This document shows positions 50,540-59,354 of a DNA stretch of 64,000 bases, in pieces. The number at the start of each line of letters is the position of its first letter. Position 1 is the first letter of the stretch. Position numbers and translations under genes: made by a program. Source of the DNA: G965220305 sp965220305 (lineage in GTDB: Bacteria; Chloroflexota; Dehalococcoidia; Lucifugimonadales; UBA3495); the NCBI GenBank assembly GCA_965220305.1, contig OZ244817.1:1-64000 (forward strand), written 5' to 3'. A model generated the notes under the pieces. That model made no database searches, had not been told where the DNA came from, and saw only the letters and a list, made by a program, of their open reading frames with translations.

Positions 50540-50625
50540 TGGTGCCGAAGGTCGGATTCGAACCGACACGGGGTTGCCCCCACCGGTTTTTGAGACCGGC
50601 GCGTCTACCATTCCGCCACTTCGGC
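50540..50625 (-). tRNA. tRNA-Leu (CAA)
   Basis: The minus strand begins GCCGAAGTGGCGGAATGGTA and folds into a type II tRNA: acceptor GCCGAAG/CTTCGGC, anticodon stem CCGGT/ACCGG around loop CTCAAAA giving anticodon CAA, a long variable arm (GGGGGCAACCCC), T arm with GGTTCGAATCC, and an encoded CCA end. This reads UUG leucine codons. It borders the accessory region, a common integration target. Confidence 0.95.
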
Positions 50626-50798
50626 GCATTTCTATTCTATACCGGGGCCTGGGAAATTCCCACCCTTCTCGCCGTGGCAATGCCAGGGTCGGAGACCTTC
50701 CGGCCTGGGTATTGCCATCGGACCCCGCCCCCAGGGCAATGGCGTATAGGAACGACGGGGGTCCTGGGGTGAGAACGCGGTTGGCCTGACCCCGGCCC

Positions 50799-52028
50799 GC
50801 AGGGCAAACGCATTCTCCAAGTAAAGGAGTAGAGTGGTAAGATTCCAGCGGGGAGCAAGAAGGTGAAAAGGGGTGGTGCAGATGGGTAGCAGTGAGGGCG
50901 GCAGCTTGATGGAACATTTTGGCCCTTTGGAGGATTCCAGAAGGGATCAGGGGAAACGGCATCAACTGCTGGACATCATTGCGATGACCAGCAGCGCGGT
51001 CATTGGGGGCGCTGAAGGTTGGGACGATGTGGAGTTGTTCGTCCGATGCAAGTACGAATGGTTCCAGAGATTTCTGGGTCTGCCCCACGGGGTTCCCTGC
51101 TCCGACACCTTTGCGCGGGTGTTCGCCGGTATTGACCCGGAACAATTCCGAAACTGCTTCAGGGACTGGGTGAACAGCGTCAGCCAACTGACCCAGGGCC
51201 AGGTAATTGCACTGGATGGCAAGACCTTACGGCGGTGCCACGACCGCCCTTCGGGGAAGGAGGCCATTCACATGGTCAGCGCCTGGGCTTCGGAGAACTC
51301 CCTGGTACTGGGTCAGGTCAAGGTGGATGAGAAATCCAATGAGATCACGGCCATAGCGGAGTTGCTCAATCTGCTGGACGTGTCGGGCTGCATCGTGACA
51401 ATTGACGCCGTGGGCTGCCAGAAAAAGATAGCCCGGCAGATTGTGAGCCAGGAAGCCGATTACGTTCTGGCGGTTAAGGAAAACCAGGGGAAGTTGCTGG
51501 AGGACGTGGCCGACCTGTTTTCCTGCGGACAGAGGACCGAATTTGCTGATATGAGGCACGATTTCTGCCAGACCGTGGGCAGCGGACGTGTTGAAACCCG
51601 GCGCTGTTGGACCATTGACGGCCCGGAGCAGTTATCTTACCTGGATACCCGAGGTGATTGGCCTGGGTTGCGGAGCATCGGGATGGTCACGGCAGAACGA
51701 TGTAAAGGGGACCAGGTGTCGGTGGAAACCCGCTATTACATCTCCAGTCTGGAGTCGGATGCCCAGCAGTTCTTGCGGGCGACTGGAAACCATTGGGGCA
51801 TCGAGAATCGAGTCCACTGGGTGCTGGAGGTGTCCTTCAGGGAAGACGAAAGCCGGGTAAGAACCGGGAACGCGCCGGAAAACCTGGCGATAGTCCGGCA
51901 CCTGGCCCTCAACCTGCTGCGCCAGGAGCGGACCTCCAAAGCCTCTATCAAAGCCAAACGCAAATTGGCAGGCTGGGACAACCACTACCTGCTGTCCATC
52001 CTCTCCAATTAGAATGCGTTTGCCCTGC
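50799..52028 (+). mobile_element. Complete ISAs1-family insertion sequence
   Basis: Perfect 18-bp terminal inverted repeats GCAGGGCAAACGCATTCT (50799-50816) and its complement (52011-52028) enclose one transposase gene; total length 1.23 kb, normal for ISAs1. No clear target duplication is visible in the flanks (CCCCGGCCC on the left, CGCCCGTCC on the right). Its right end lies 47 bp before lepA. Confidence 0.88.
50882..52012 (+). CDS. ISAs1-family transposase
   Basis: 376 residues, complete. The N-terminal DDE_Tnp_1-associated domain (LMEHFGPLEDSRRDQGKRHQLLDIIAM, in part) is followed by the DDE core: Asp in VIALDGKTLRR, Asp in VTIDAVGCQK and Glu in GIENRVHWVLEVSFREDESR. The motif NHWGIENRVHWVLDV-like is diagnostic of the H-repeat/ISAs1 group. 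The ATG at 50882 follows AGGGG; a GTG at 50873 is an alternative. Intact, so the element may still be mobile. Confidence 0.92.
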   Translation: MGSSEGGSLMEHFGPLEDSRRDQGKRHQLLDIIAMTSSAVIGGAEGWDDVELFVRCKYEWFQRFLGLPHGVPCSDTFARVFAGIDPEQFRNCFRDWVNSVSQLTQGQVIALDGKTLRRCHDRPSGKEAIHMVSAWASENSLVLGQVKVDEKSNEITAIAELLNLLDVSGCIVTIDAVGCQKKIARQIVSQEADYVLAVKENQGKLLEDVADLFSCGQRTEFADMRHDFCQTVGSGRVETRRCWTIDGPEQLSYLDTRGDWPGLRSIGMVTAERCKGDQVSVETRYYISSLESDAQQFLRATGNHWGIENRVHWVLEVSFREDESRVRTGNAPENLAIVRHLALNLLRQERTSKASIKAKRKLAGWDNHYLLSILSN

Positions 52029-52075
52029 CGCCCGTCCTTGTAGCTGCGGGGCGGCCATGATACCATTGAACTGAT

Positions 52076-53923
52076 ATGAATCCTGAAATGGTCCGCAACT
52101 TCTGCATCATCGCCCACATCGACCACGGCAAATCTACTCTAGCCGACCGTTTCCTGGAAATGACTGGCACCGTGCGCCCCCAGGAAATGAAGGCCCAGTT
52201 CCTCGACCAGATGGAACTGGAACGAGAGCGCGGCATTACCATCAAGGGAAAGGCCGTTACCATGCGGCACCGCGCCAACGACGGTCGAGAATACCAGCTC
52301 AACCTGATTGACACCCCGGGCCATGTGGACTTCAGCTACGAGGTATCTCGCGCCCTAGCCGCCTGCGAAGGAGCGCTCCTGATTGTAGATGCCAGTCAAG
52401 GCATCGAAGCCCAGACCATCGCCAACACCCTCCTGGCGATGGAGTACGACCTGGAGTTGATTCCCGTGGTCAACAAGGTCGACTTGCCCCAGGCGGAGCC
52501 CCTAAGGGTGGCCGGGGAGTTGCAACAGGCCTTCGGATTCAGGGAAGAGGAAATCCTGTTCGTTTCGGCCAAGGATGGCACCGGAGCCAGGGAGATTCTC
52601 GATGCGGTCGTAAACCGGGTTCCCCATCCCCAGGGCAGGACCGATGCGCCTCTCAGGTCGTTGGTCTTTGACTCGGTGTACAACTCCTACAAGGGCATAA
52701 TCGCCTATGTGCGGATTGTCGATGGGCAGGTCTCCAAGAACGACCGGGTGATGGTAATTTCCTCGGGCAAGGCCGTGGAGATCGTCGAATTGGGAGTATT
52801 CGCGCCCTCCCCCCGGGCGGTGGAAACGCTGTATACCGGGCAGGTGGGATACATTGCCACGGGTTTCAAAGACGTGCAGGAATGTGACGTAGGGGATACC
52901 CTGACCATCAGCGGCAGGCCCGCCGAGGAACCCCTACCGGGATACGTCGGTTTGAAGTCGATGGTATTCGCCGGCCTGTACCCCTCCGATGGAGAGGAGT
53001 ACAACAGCCTGCGGGCGGCCCTGGACAAACTTAGGCTGAACGACGCCTCGCTGACCATAGAGCCGGAGAGCAGCACCGCCCTGGGGTTCGGGTTCCGCTG
53101 CGGCTTTCTGGGGTTGATGCACCTGGAAATAGTGCAGGAACGTTTGGAGCGGGAATACGACCTAGACCTAATAATTACCGCCCCCAGCGTGGCCTACGAG
53201 GTGGAACTGCAGACCGGGGAGGTCCTGCTGGTGGACAGCCCATCCAAAATGCCGTCTCCAGGAATAATCCGGGAGATAAGAGAGCCAATCCTGGGTCTGA
53301 CCATTGTGACTCCGGACCGGCATGTGGGCGCCATCATGGAATTGATGCACGCCCGCCGCTCCGAGTTCAAGCGGATGGAATACATCCAGAGCGCGTCCGC
53401 TGGCGGCGACGGCCCTTCCGGACTCGGCGGCCAGGCGCGGGTAGTCATGGAATATACCATGCCCTTGGCCGAGATGCTGGCCGACTTCTACAACCAGTTG
53501 AAGTCGCGCACTCAGGGGTATGCCTCGCTGGACTACAACTTCGAGGGATACCAGGCAGCGCCTTTGGTGAAGGTGGATATTCTGGTCAACCAGCAGTCGG
53601 TGGAAGCCCTGTCAATGATTATCCACCGGGACCAGGCCGTGGCTCAAGGACGCATGTTGGTGGAGAAGCTGCGTTCCACCATACCCCGCCAGTTGTTTGA
53701 AGTTCCGATACAGGCGGCCATTGGCACTCGCATCATCGCCAGGGAGACCGTCCGCGCCGTACGGAAGGACGTGTTGGCCAAGTGCTACGGCGGCGACGTT
53801 ACCCGGAAGCGCAAGCTGTTGGAGAAACAGAAAGAGGGAAAGAAGCGGCTCAAGAGCATCGGAAGGGTGGAAGTGCCCCAGGAGGCCTTCCTGAGCCTGA
53901 TGAAGCTAGGCGACGAGCGTTAA
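52076..53923 (+). CDS. lepA: Translation elongation factor 4
   Basis: 615 residues, standard LepA. GTPase motifs: AHIDHGKST (G1), RGITIKG (G2), DTPGH (G3) and NKVD (G4). Domain II, the EF-G-like domains and the LepA-specific C-terminus ending YGGDVTRKRKLLEKQKEGKKR are all present. It back-translocates or remodels ribosomes on stalled complexes at the membrane or in the cytosol. Only a weak ribosome site is visible (GGCCATGATACCATTGAACTG region). The IS upstream leaves 47 bp for its promoter, so expression may now come from the IS. Ends 12 bp from the convergent DinB-like gene. Confidence 0.97.
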   Translation: MNPEMVRNFCIIAHIDHGKSTLADRFLEMTGTVRPQEMKAQFLDQMELERERGITIKGKAVTMRHRANDGREYQLNLIDTPGHVDFSYEVSRALAACEGALLIVDASQGIEAQTIANTLLAMEYDLELIPVVNKVDLPQAEPLRVAGELQQAFGFREEEILFVSAKDGTGAREILDAVVNRVPHPQGRTDAPLRSLVFDSVYNSYKGIIAYVRIVDGQVSKNDRVMVISSGKAVEIVELGVFAPSPRAVETLYTGQVGYIATGFKDVQECDVGDTLTISGRPAEEPLPGYVGLKSMVFAGLYPSDGEEYNSLRAALDKLRLNDASLTIEPESSTALGFGFRCGFLGLMHLEIVQERLEREYDLDLIITAPSVAYEVELQTGEVLLVDSPSKMPSPGIIREIREPILGLTIVTPDRHVGAIMELMHARRSEFKRMEYIQSASAGGDGPSGLGGQARVVMEYTMPLAEMLADFYNQLKSRTQGYASLDYNFEGYQAAPLVKVDILVNQQSVEALSMIIHRDQAVAQGRMLVEKLRSTIPRQLFEVPIQAAIGTRIIARETVRAVRKDVLAKCYGGDVTRKRKLLEKQKEGKKRLKSIGRVEVPQEAFLSLMKLGDER

Positions 53924-53935
53924 CCGGGCCCTTTC

Positions 53936-54424
53936 TCAGACGCCCAGTCCCTCCCGCAGCTCTCTAATCTGGTCCAAGTGTTCCCCCCAGTGACGGGCAA
54001 AAAGGCCCTCTAGCAGTGCCTGCGCCGTGCGGTGTTCATCCCTACCCCGCGCTATCAGGTGGGCCAGGATGGACTTCTCGAAATCGGCGTCATTGGCGCC
54101 GGTTACTGCCTGCTCCAAACCGTCCAGAATTGAGCCGATGTCCTGCCGCACCTGCTCCATCTCCACCGCCAGGCGGGCTTGATCCATGTTGTTCAGGTCT
54201 GGCTTCAGGTCAAACTCCTGCTTCTCTCCCCACAGTATTCCCCCAATTAGCCCATTCATTCCCCCTTCTGGGGTGTCCACCAGGTGGTAAATGACCTCCC
54301 GTACCGACCACGACTCCGGGTCTGGTTTCCAGTCTAGGCAGTAATCCATGCCGTCGATAAGCCGGAAAAGCTCGTCCCTGATGGAACGAATATTATTCAG
54401 GTGAATCTCCTTCTGGCTGGTCAA
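53936..54424 (-). CDS. DinB-like four-helix protein
   Basis: 162 residues. Helical sequence with LDWKPDPESWSVREVIYHLVDTPEGG (in part), where His of the YHLVD helix and a late His (RHWGEHLDQI) match the metal-binding pattern of the DinB/DUF664 family. Members include mycothiol-type transferases and stress-induced proteins of unknown role. Convergent to lepA with 12 bp between them. Confidence 0.75.
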   Translation of the reverse strand: MTSQKEIHLNNIRSIRDELFRLIDGMDYCLDWKPDPESWSVREVIYHLVDTPEGGMNGLIGGILWGEKQEFDLKPDLNNMDQARLAVEMEQVRQDIGSILDGLEQAVTGANDADFEKSILAHLIARGRDEHRTAQALLEGLFARHWGEHLDQIRELREGLGV

Positions 54425-54543
54425 AGCACCTCCTAGCTACGAGACGGGCGTTGGGGCGATGGGGCCGGAAGTGGCGCTGAACTAATTGGCTGCCAAGGGT
54501 CATTGGCGGGTATTGGCAACCGACCAGGCCCTTGCTGCTGGGA

Positions 54544-55014
54544 CTATAAGCCGGGCCGGATGACCATCAAGAACAGGATGAAGATGACAATCGTGGTGGC
54601 GATTCCGCCCATAATGGCCCACTGCCTGCTGGCCCTGGCATATCCCGGGTCCAGGGCGCCGGAGTTGACCGCCTCTTGGGACATTCGACGCATTCGGAGC
54701 TCCAGGGGAAGCAATCGCAGCAGCCAAATGAGCGCGGTCAAAATCAGCAAGACCAACGACAGGGCCAGCCAGGTCTCCTGGAAGCGGGACCAACCCGTGA
54801 TCCCCACCATGATGATGCCCGAGAAGAGCAGCATCGCCAGGCCGGGCAGGGTGAAAGCATAGTCGGCCAAGAGCACGGCCCGAGAAGTCATTGCAATGGC
54901 TTCCAAGTTGCCGGACCGGTCCGCCCTAATCTTCCAAAAGGCGGCGGTTATCAGGTTGCCCGCCAGTAGTATGGCAGAACCTATGTGCAGCACCAGCACT
55001 ATCTTTAGCAGCAA
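54544..55014 (-). CDS. DUF2269-like integral membrane protein
   Basis: 156 residues with four membrane helices (about 5-25, 45-68, 80-100, 130-153) and an early His in VLHIGSAILL that is conserved in this family. The start is a TTG at 55014 with a weak GAG-rich site; no ATG fits. Function unknown. It precedes the DinB-like gene on the same strand by 119 bp and follows galU by 71 bp. Confidence 0.7.
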   Translation of the reverse strand: MLLKIVLVLHIGSAILLAGNLITAAFWKIRADRSGNLEAIAMTSRAVLLADYAFTLPGLAMLLFSGIIMVGITGWSRFQETWLALSLVLLILTALIWLLRLLPLELRMRRMSQEAVNSGALDPGYARASRQWAIMGGIATTIVIFILFLMVIRPGL

Positions 55015-55085
55015 AGTCTCATCTACTCTTCATGGTGGCCGAATTTACCTGTGGTTGGTAAGTAAGCGGCAAAAGGCCCTATAAC

Positions 55086-55952
55086 CTAAGGGGAGCCCAG
55101 GGCCCGAATCAAGTCCCTCAACGGCTCCCTGGTATCCTCCCTCGCTAACCCGAATTCCAGGGAAGCCCGCAACAGGCCCAACGGAGTACCGCCGTCGTAC
55201 CTTTTGCCCACGAACTCGTAGGCGTACATCTCGGCGCTTTCCAGCAGAATAGCCATTCCATCGGTCAACTGGATTTCGCCCTTTGCGCCGGGGGCGGTGC
55301 GTTCCAGGCAATCGAAAATCTCAGGGGGCAGAATATACCTACCCACGATGGTCAGGTTTGAAGGGGCTTCGTCCCGGGGAGGCTTCTCCACCAGGCGCTG
55401 GATTTGGTGCACCCGGTCCTCGGTAGGAGTAGCGTCGACCACTCCGTAGTTGGATATGACCTCCCAGGGCATGGGTTCCACGGCGACTACTCCGGCTTCC
55501 AATCGGTCGGAAACCTCCAGCATCTGCGCAATTACGCCGGGATCGTTGGCGACAATATCGTCGGGAAGAATGACTACGAAGGGCTCATCGCCCACCGCTT
55601 CCCTGGCAGTCAGGACGGCGTGGCCCAACCCCAAAGGTTCCTCCTGGATGACAAAGGACACATCGGCCAGGCCGGAAGCGTGGCGCACTTTGTTCAGAAG
55701 GTCCCCAGCGCCCGTTTCAGCCAACCGTCCTTCCAGAACGTGGTTGGGCTGGAAGTAAGCCGCTATCGACTCCTTGCCCCGGGCGGTAACGATGATTACC
55801 TCCTCGATTCCCGCTTCCGCCGCCTCTTCCACCACGTATTGGAGCATGGGCTTGTCCAGGATGGGCAAGAGCTCCTTGGGCACGGACTTGGTGATGGGCA
55901 GGAACCTGGTCCCCAGACCGGCGGCGGGTATTACTGCTTTTCGCACTTGCAT
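55086..55952 (-). CDS. galU: UTP--glucose-1-phosphate uridylyltransferase
   Basis: 288 residues. AVIPAAGLGTRFLPITKSVPKE is the nucleotide-binding signature, shown here over two short motifs (GLGTRFLP, KSVPKELLP); also LGLGHAVL, LPDDIV, GRYILPPEIF and KGEIQLTDGM. It makes UDP-glucose from glucose-1-phosphate for cell-surface glycans. The ATG at 55952 has AGGAG six bases upstream and is preferred over the one at 55970. Complete, with all motifs of the family. Confidence 0.95.
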   Translation of the reverse strand: MQVRKAVIPAAGLGTRFLPITKSVPKELLPILDKPMLQYVVEEAAEAGIEEVIIVTARGKESIAAYFQPNHVLEGRLAETGAGDLLNKVRHASGLADVSFVIQEEPLGLGHAVLTAREAVGDEPFVVILPDDIVANDPGVIAQMLEVSDRLEAGVVAVEPMPWEVISNYGVVDATPTEDRVHQIQRLVEKPPRDEAPSNLTIVGRYILPPEIFDCLERTAPGAKGEIQLTDGMAILLESAEMYAYEFVGKRYDGGTPLGLLRASLEFGLAREDTREPLRDLIRALGSP

Positions 55953-55970
55953 AATTACTCCTGCGGTCAT

Positions 55971-56276
55971 TTTAGCATTCCCCTACGTCGCCGGACAACG
56001 AAGGGGCGGCCTCCGCCCGGGTCTTTCAATTATTGCTATTGCGCTTTCCCTGGTCATCTCGAGCTTGTCGAAGGGCTGGCGAATAGGCCTTCAGTCTAAC
56101 GGGCAGGCCGCTACACACCCCACCGTCATTCCGGCGGAGGCCGGAATCCAGGGTGGCGAGCTTGTGCTGACCGGAGAATTGAAACCCTTCACTCCGCTCA
56201 GGGTTACAATCAAAAGACCCTGTTCCGTTCTCCCCACCAATTGACAGGGCCACCCCGCTGGCCTACCATGAGTTGT
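55971..56276. repeat. Intergenic region with REP-like elements
   Basis: Contains a half-copy of the REP-like palindrome (56061-56079, GAGCTTGTCGAAGGGCTGG), a hairpin ATTCCGGC-GGAG-GCCGGAAT at 56128-56147, and a CCTCACTCCGCTCAGGG-like segment near 56190-56210. No gene is supported. It probably also contains the promoter of the SRP RNA. Confidence 0.55.
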
Positions 56277-56495
56277 GAGGCCGTGCTAGACGGGGAGCTA
56301 GCGGTGCCCTGAACCCGCAATCCGCTATAGCGGGGTTGAACTCCTACCCCAGGCGAGACTAATGGGCCAATGTCCCCGTATATTAGCATTGAGGGTTGGG
56401 TCCCACGCGGCGTAGACCTGCGAACCCCGCCAGGTCCGAGAGGAAGCAACGGTAAGCGGGAGCCTGCGGGTGCCGTGGGAGTGCCTGGCCTGAGT
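56277..56495 (+). ncRNA. ffs: Signal recognition particle RNA (large bacterial form)
   Basis: The region CCAGGTCCGAGAGGAAGCAAC (56430-56450) is the conserved SRP54-binding tetraloop domain (consensus GGTCCG-GAAGGAAGCA). Upstream it begins GGCCGTGCTAGACGGGGAG and pairs with the 3' part GTGCCGTGG...GCCTGGCC. Length of about 220 nt fits the longer form with an Alu domain. Ends are approximate. It directs membrane and secreted proteins to the translocon with Ffh. Located between galU and rsmA. Confidence 0.85.
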
Positions 56496-56536
56496 TATTG
56501 TACGAGATACACCCATGAGGTTGCCGTCGAAGGCAG

Positions 56537-57394
56537 GTGTGCGGTCTCGAATTTGCCTGTTCCCTTTTTGTTTTGACTGCTGCTCTAGCTCCCCGGCCCA
56601 ATCCCCGTAAGGCGCTGGGCCAACACTTCCTGAGCGACAACCGCATCGTCGCGCGAATTATCGCCGCCGCCGACCTTGGCCCCCAGGAAGTTGTGGTCGA
56701 AGTGGGCCCCGGGCGCGGCGCACTGACCCGGCGTTTGGTGCAGTCCGCTGGCCGCGTAATCGCTATAGAGAAAGACCCCCAGCTTGCCGCTTCCCTGGCA
56801 GCCCGCCTTTCCAATCCGGCCAACCTGGTAACGGCGGAAGACGACGCCCGGACCGCGGATATAGCCACCCTCGTAGGGCCAGGAGCGGCCTACAAAGTCG
56901 TTGCCAATCTTCCTTACTATGCGGCCAACCCCATCATACGCAGATTTCTGGAGTCGGAACCCAAACCGGCTATCGCCGTGGTGATGGTGCAACGGGAGGT
57001 GGCCCAAAGCATGGCCGCGGCGCCGGGGAGCATGAGCCTTCTCTCGGTAGCGGTCCAGTTCTACGCCCGGCCAAGAATTGTGTGTCAAGTCCCGCCCCGG
57101 GCCTTTCATCCTCCCCCCAAGGTATCTTCTTCAGTAGTCCGTCTGGATGTTCTGTCCCAGCCAGCGTTGGAGGTTAAGGACCCCCAGGGCTTCTTCGACT
57201 TTGTGCGTGCGGGTTTCTCCGCGCCCCGGAAGCAGTTGCGCAATTCGCTGGGCCAGGGCCTGCGTGCGTCGGGCGAGTTGGCGGGCGAGATTCTTGCATC
57301 GGCCAACGTGGATGCACGCCGGAGGGCCGAGACCTTGGCCCTGGAAGAGTGGGGGCAGCTTTACCAGGCCTGGCTGGCCTTGGACGGCCAGTAA
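56537..57394 (+). CDS. rsmA: 16S rRNA dimethyladenosine transferase
   Basis: Up to 285 residues. KALGQHFLSD is the N-terminal signature; VVEVGPGRGALTRRL is SAM motif I, DDAR the adenine-binding Asp, and NLPYYAANPIIRR the catalytic motif IV. It dimethylates two adenines in helix 45 of 16S rRNA during 30S assembly. The start is unclear: a GTG at 56537 gives a hydrophobic leader unlike other RsmA proteins, while a TTG at 56573 begins closer to the family start. It follows the SRP RNA and precedes ispE by 30 bp. Confidence 0.95.
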   Translation: MCGLEFACSLFVLTAALAPRPNPRKALGQHFLSDNRIVARIIAAADLGPQEVVVEVGPGRGALTRRLVQSAGRVIAIEKDPQLAASLAARLSNPANLVTAEDDARTADIATLVGPGAAYKVVANLPYYAANPIIRRFLESEPKPAIAVVMVQREVAQSMAAAPGSMSLLSVAVQFYARPRIVCQVPPRAFHPPPKVSSSVVRLDVLSQPALEVKDPQGFFDFVRAGFSAPRKQLRNSLGQGLRASGELAGEILASANVDARRRAETLALEEWGQLYQAWLALDGQ

Positions 57395-57424
57395 GATACG
57401 AGTTTCACCGAGTAACGAGCTGCT

Positions 57425-58276
57425 TTGCGAGTATCGGCATTCGCCAAGATTAATCTCACCTTCGAGGTCCTGGGTCGTAGACCGGACGGCTACCACGAGG
57501 TGGTGACCATCCTCCAGACCATTGACTTATCCGACCGTCTGGACTTGCAGCCCGCCCGCACTTTGAGGGTCGAATGCGATGTGGAAGGTCTCAGCGGTGA
57601 GGCTAACCTGGTGTGGCAGGCGGCGGCCAGTCTGGCCCGCCGAGCCGGTATCAGACCGGAAGCGCAGGTGTTTATTCGCAAGGGTATACCCGTGGGCATG
57701 GGCCTGGGGGGTGGCAGCAGCGACGCCGCGGCGGCCCTGGTGGCGTTGAACGAAATGTGGGAACTGTCCCTGACCCCCGCCGAGTTACGGGAAATTGCGG
57801 TGGAATTGGGCTCGGACGTGCCCTTTTTCCTGCAGGGTGGCACCGCCCTGGCCCAAGGTCGAGGCGAACTGGTCAGCCCCTTGCCCGCCTTGCCCCAATT
57901 GACGGGACTATTGGTCTGCCCTTTGACCACCATTCCCCGTAAAACAGCCAAAATGTACTCCAGCCTGACGTCGGCCCACTACAGTGACGGAGGAATAACC
58001 CGCCGCATGGTGGAAACCTTGACCAGTGGGCAATTTGTGGTGGATATGATGCACAATGCCTTCGAGGGAGTGGCGTTTCAGGTCTTCCAGGGCCTGGGAG
58101 AAACTTACCGTCAACTCTCCCTGGGAACTTCTTCCCAGCCTCACCTGTCGGGAGCAGGGCCGGCCCTGTACTGCCTGCCCTTCCGAGAAGACGAATATCA
58201 ACGGTTGACCAGAGCCTTGCATCCTCTGAGGGTAAGGGCGTACCTTGTACATACGGTGGCAGCCCGGGCTAACTGA
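57425..58276 (+). CDS. ispE: 4-diphosphocytidyl-2-C-methyl-D-erythritol kinase
   Basis: 283 residues of the GHMP kinase family: N-terminal SAFAKINLTFEVLGRRPDGY, the ATP loop PVGMGLGGGSSDAAAAL and the C-terminal LSGAGPALY. It phosphorylates CDP-methylerythritol in the non-mevalonate isoprenoid pathway. The start is a TTG at 57425, directly preceding RVSAFAKIN; no ATG fits. rsmA and ispE adjacency is a common bacterial arrangement, supporting co-transcription. Confidence 0.95.
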   Translation: MRVSAFAKINLTFEVLGRRPDGYHEVVTILQTIDLSDRLDLQPARTLRVECDVEGLSGEANLVWQAAASLARRAGIRPEAQVFIRKGIPVGMGLGGGSSDAAAALVALNEMWELSLTPAELREIAVELGSDVPFFLQGGTALAQGRGELVSPLPALPQLTGLLVCPLTTIPRKTAKMYSSLTSAHYSDGGITRRMVETLTSGQFVVDMMHNAFEGVAFQVFQGLGETYRQLSLGTSSQPHLSGAGPALYCLPFREDEYQRLTRALHPLRVRAYLVHTVAARAN

Positions 58277-58402
58277 GCCTTTCTGAAGCGACTGGAAGCC
58301 TACTTGGTCCAGCCGCAGTCCCACTGTTATGAAAGGCAAGTATCCGGCCTGCTCCGAAGGGGCGGGCGTCACGGAGGCAAGCACCATTAGAGAGCGACTT
58401 AG

Positions 58403-59311
58403 ATGAACGCATTGGCCAGTATTGCAATAGGCATGAATCCCAACATAATCGATGTTGGGCCTTTCCTACTTTCGTGGCACGGGTTCCTAACCGTTGTTGC
58501 CGTAGCTGCTTCGGTATTCCTGGTCCACCGCTGGGGGACCCGGGAAGGGATGGACTCTGATGCGGTCCTGTCGGTGTCGGTATGGTGCATCCTCGGGGGC
58601 ATCATCGGGGCCAGGATTCTCCATGTCGTTGACTTTTGGGACAACATTTACCAGCACAATCCATTAAGCCTGTTTTTCGTGTGGCAGGGCGGTATTGCAA
58701 TTTACGGCGCGATTCTGGGCGGTTTCGTCGGTGGGTCCCTCTACATCCTGATTCGCAACTCCAGGTGGTTCCTGGCGCTGTGGGGGCGCTACTTCAGGTT
58801 CATGGGAGAGCCCGCAAAAGCACCGCTGCCCGAAATAGGTCATCTGGCCGACATCGCGGCCCCCGCGCTGCTTATATCCATGGCCATAGGACGCATTGGG
58901 GACATAATCAATGGCGAACACTTCGCTTCTTTTACCAGCTTGCCCTGGGGCTTGATTTATACTCATCCGGCAAGCCCTGGCATTGGCCGTCCGGCCAGTC
59001 ACCCGGCTGTGGCCTACGAGCTACTATTTGACCTTGCAGTGTTTCTGGTTGTTTGGGCCCTGCGGGACCGGCTGCGCCCCCGGGGTATGTTATTCGTCCT
59101 GTACGGCGCTCTTTACTCGACGGGGCGGTTCTTCCTCAGCTTCTTGCGCGAGGAGTTCAACGAGTACTTCTTCGGACTCAACGAAGCCCAGCTTGTGGCG
59201 CTGGCGGTGGTGATAGTGGCCGTGCCCCTGCTGGTATACAAGGCCCAATTCGTTCGCGCGGCGCCTCGCCGCCGGGTCCAGCAACCCCAGGGAGACGCCC
59301 GGGGAGACTAA
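58403..59311 (+). CDS. lgt: Prolipoprotein diacylglyceryl transferase
   Basis: 302 residues with about seven membrane helices. The signature GRIGDIINGEH (near residue 165-175) and GGIAIYGAILGG match Lgt; the basic tail RAAPRRRVQQPQ is cytoplasmic. It attaches diacylglycerol to the lipobox Cys of prelipoproteins at the outer face of the membrane. Starts at ATG 58403, 126 bp after ispE. It converges with recJ 43 bp away. Confidence 0.93.
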   Translation: MNALASIAIGMNPNIIDVGPFLLSWHGFLTVVAVAASVFLVHRWGTREGMDSDAVLSVSVWCILGGIIGARILHVVDFWDNIYQHNPLSLFFVWQGGIAIYGAILGGFVGGSLYILIRNSRWFLALWGRYFRFMGEPAKAPLPEIGHLADIAAPALLISMAIGRIGDIINGEHFASFTSLPWGLIYTHPASPGIGRPASHPAVAYELLFDLAVFLVVWALRDRLRPRGMLFVLYGALYSTGRFFLSFLREEFNEYFFGLNEAQLVALAVVIVAVPLLVYKAQFVRAAPRRRVQQPQGDARGD

Positions 59312-59354
59312 TTCCAAGGGGTAATAAAGAAGGGCCAAGCACCAGCGCGGCGGG

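Noticed and set aside
58277..58402. Riboswitch upstream of lgt
   Set aside because: Only 126 bp with no recognisable conserved aptamer core or terminator stem.
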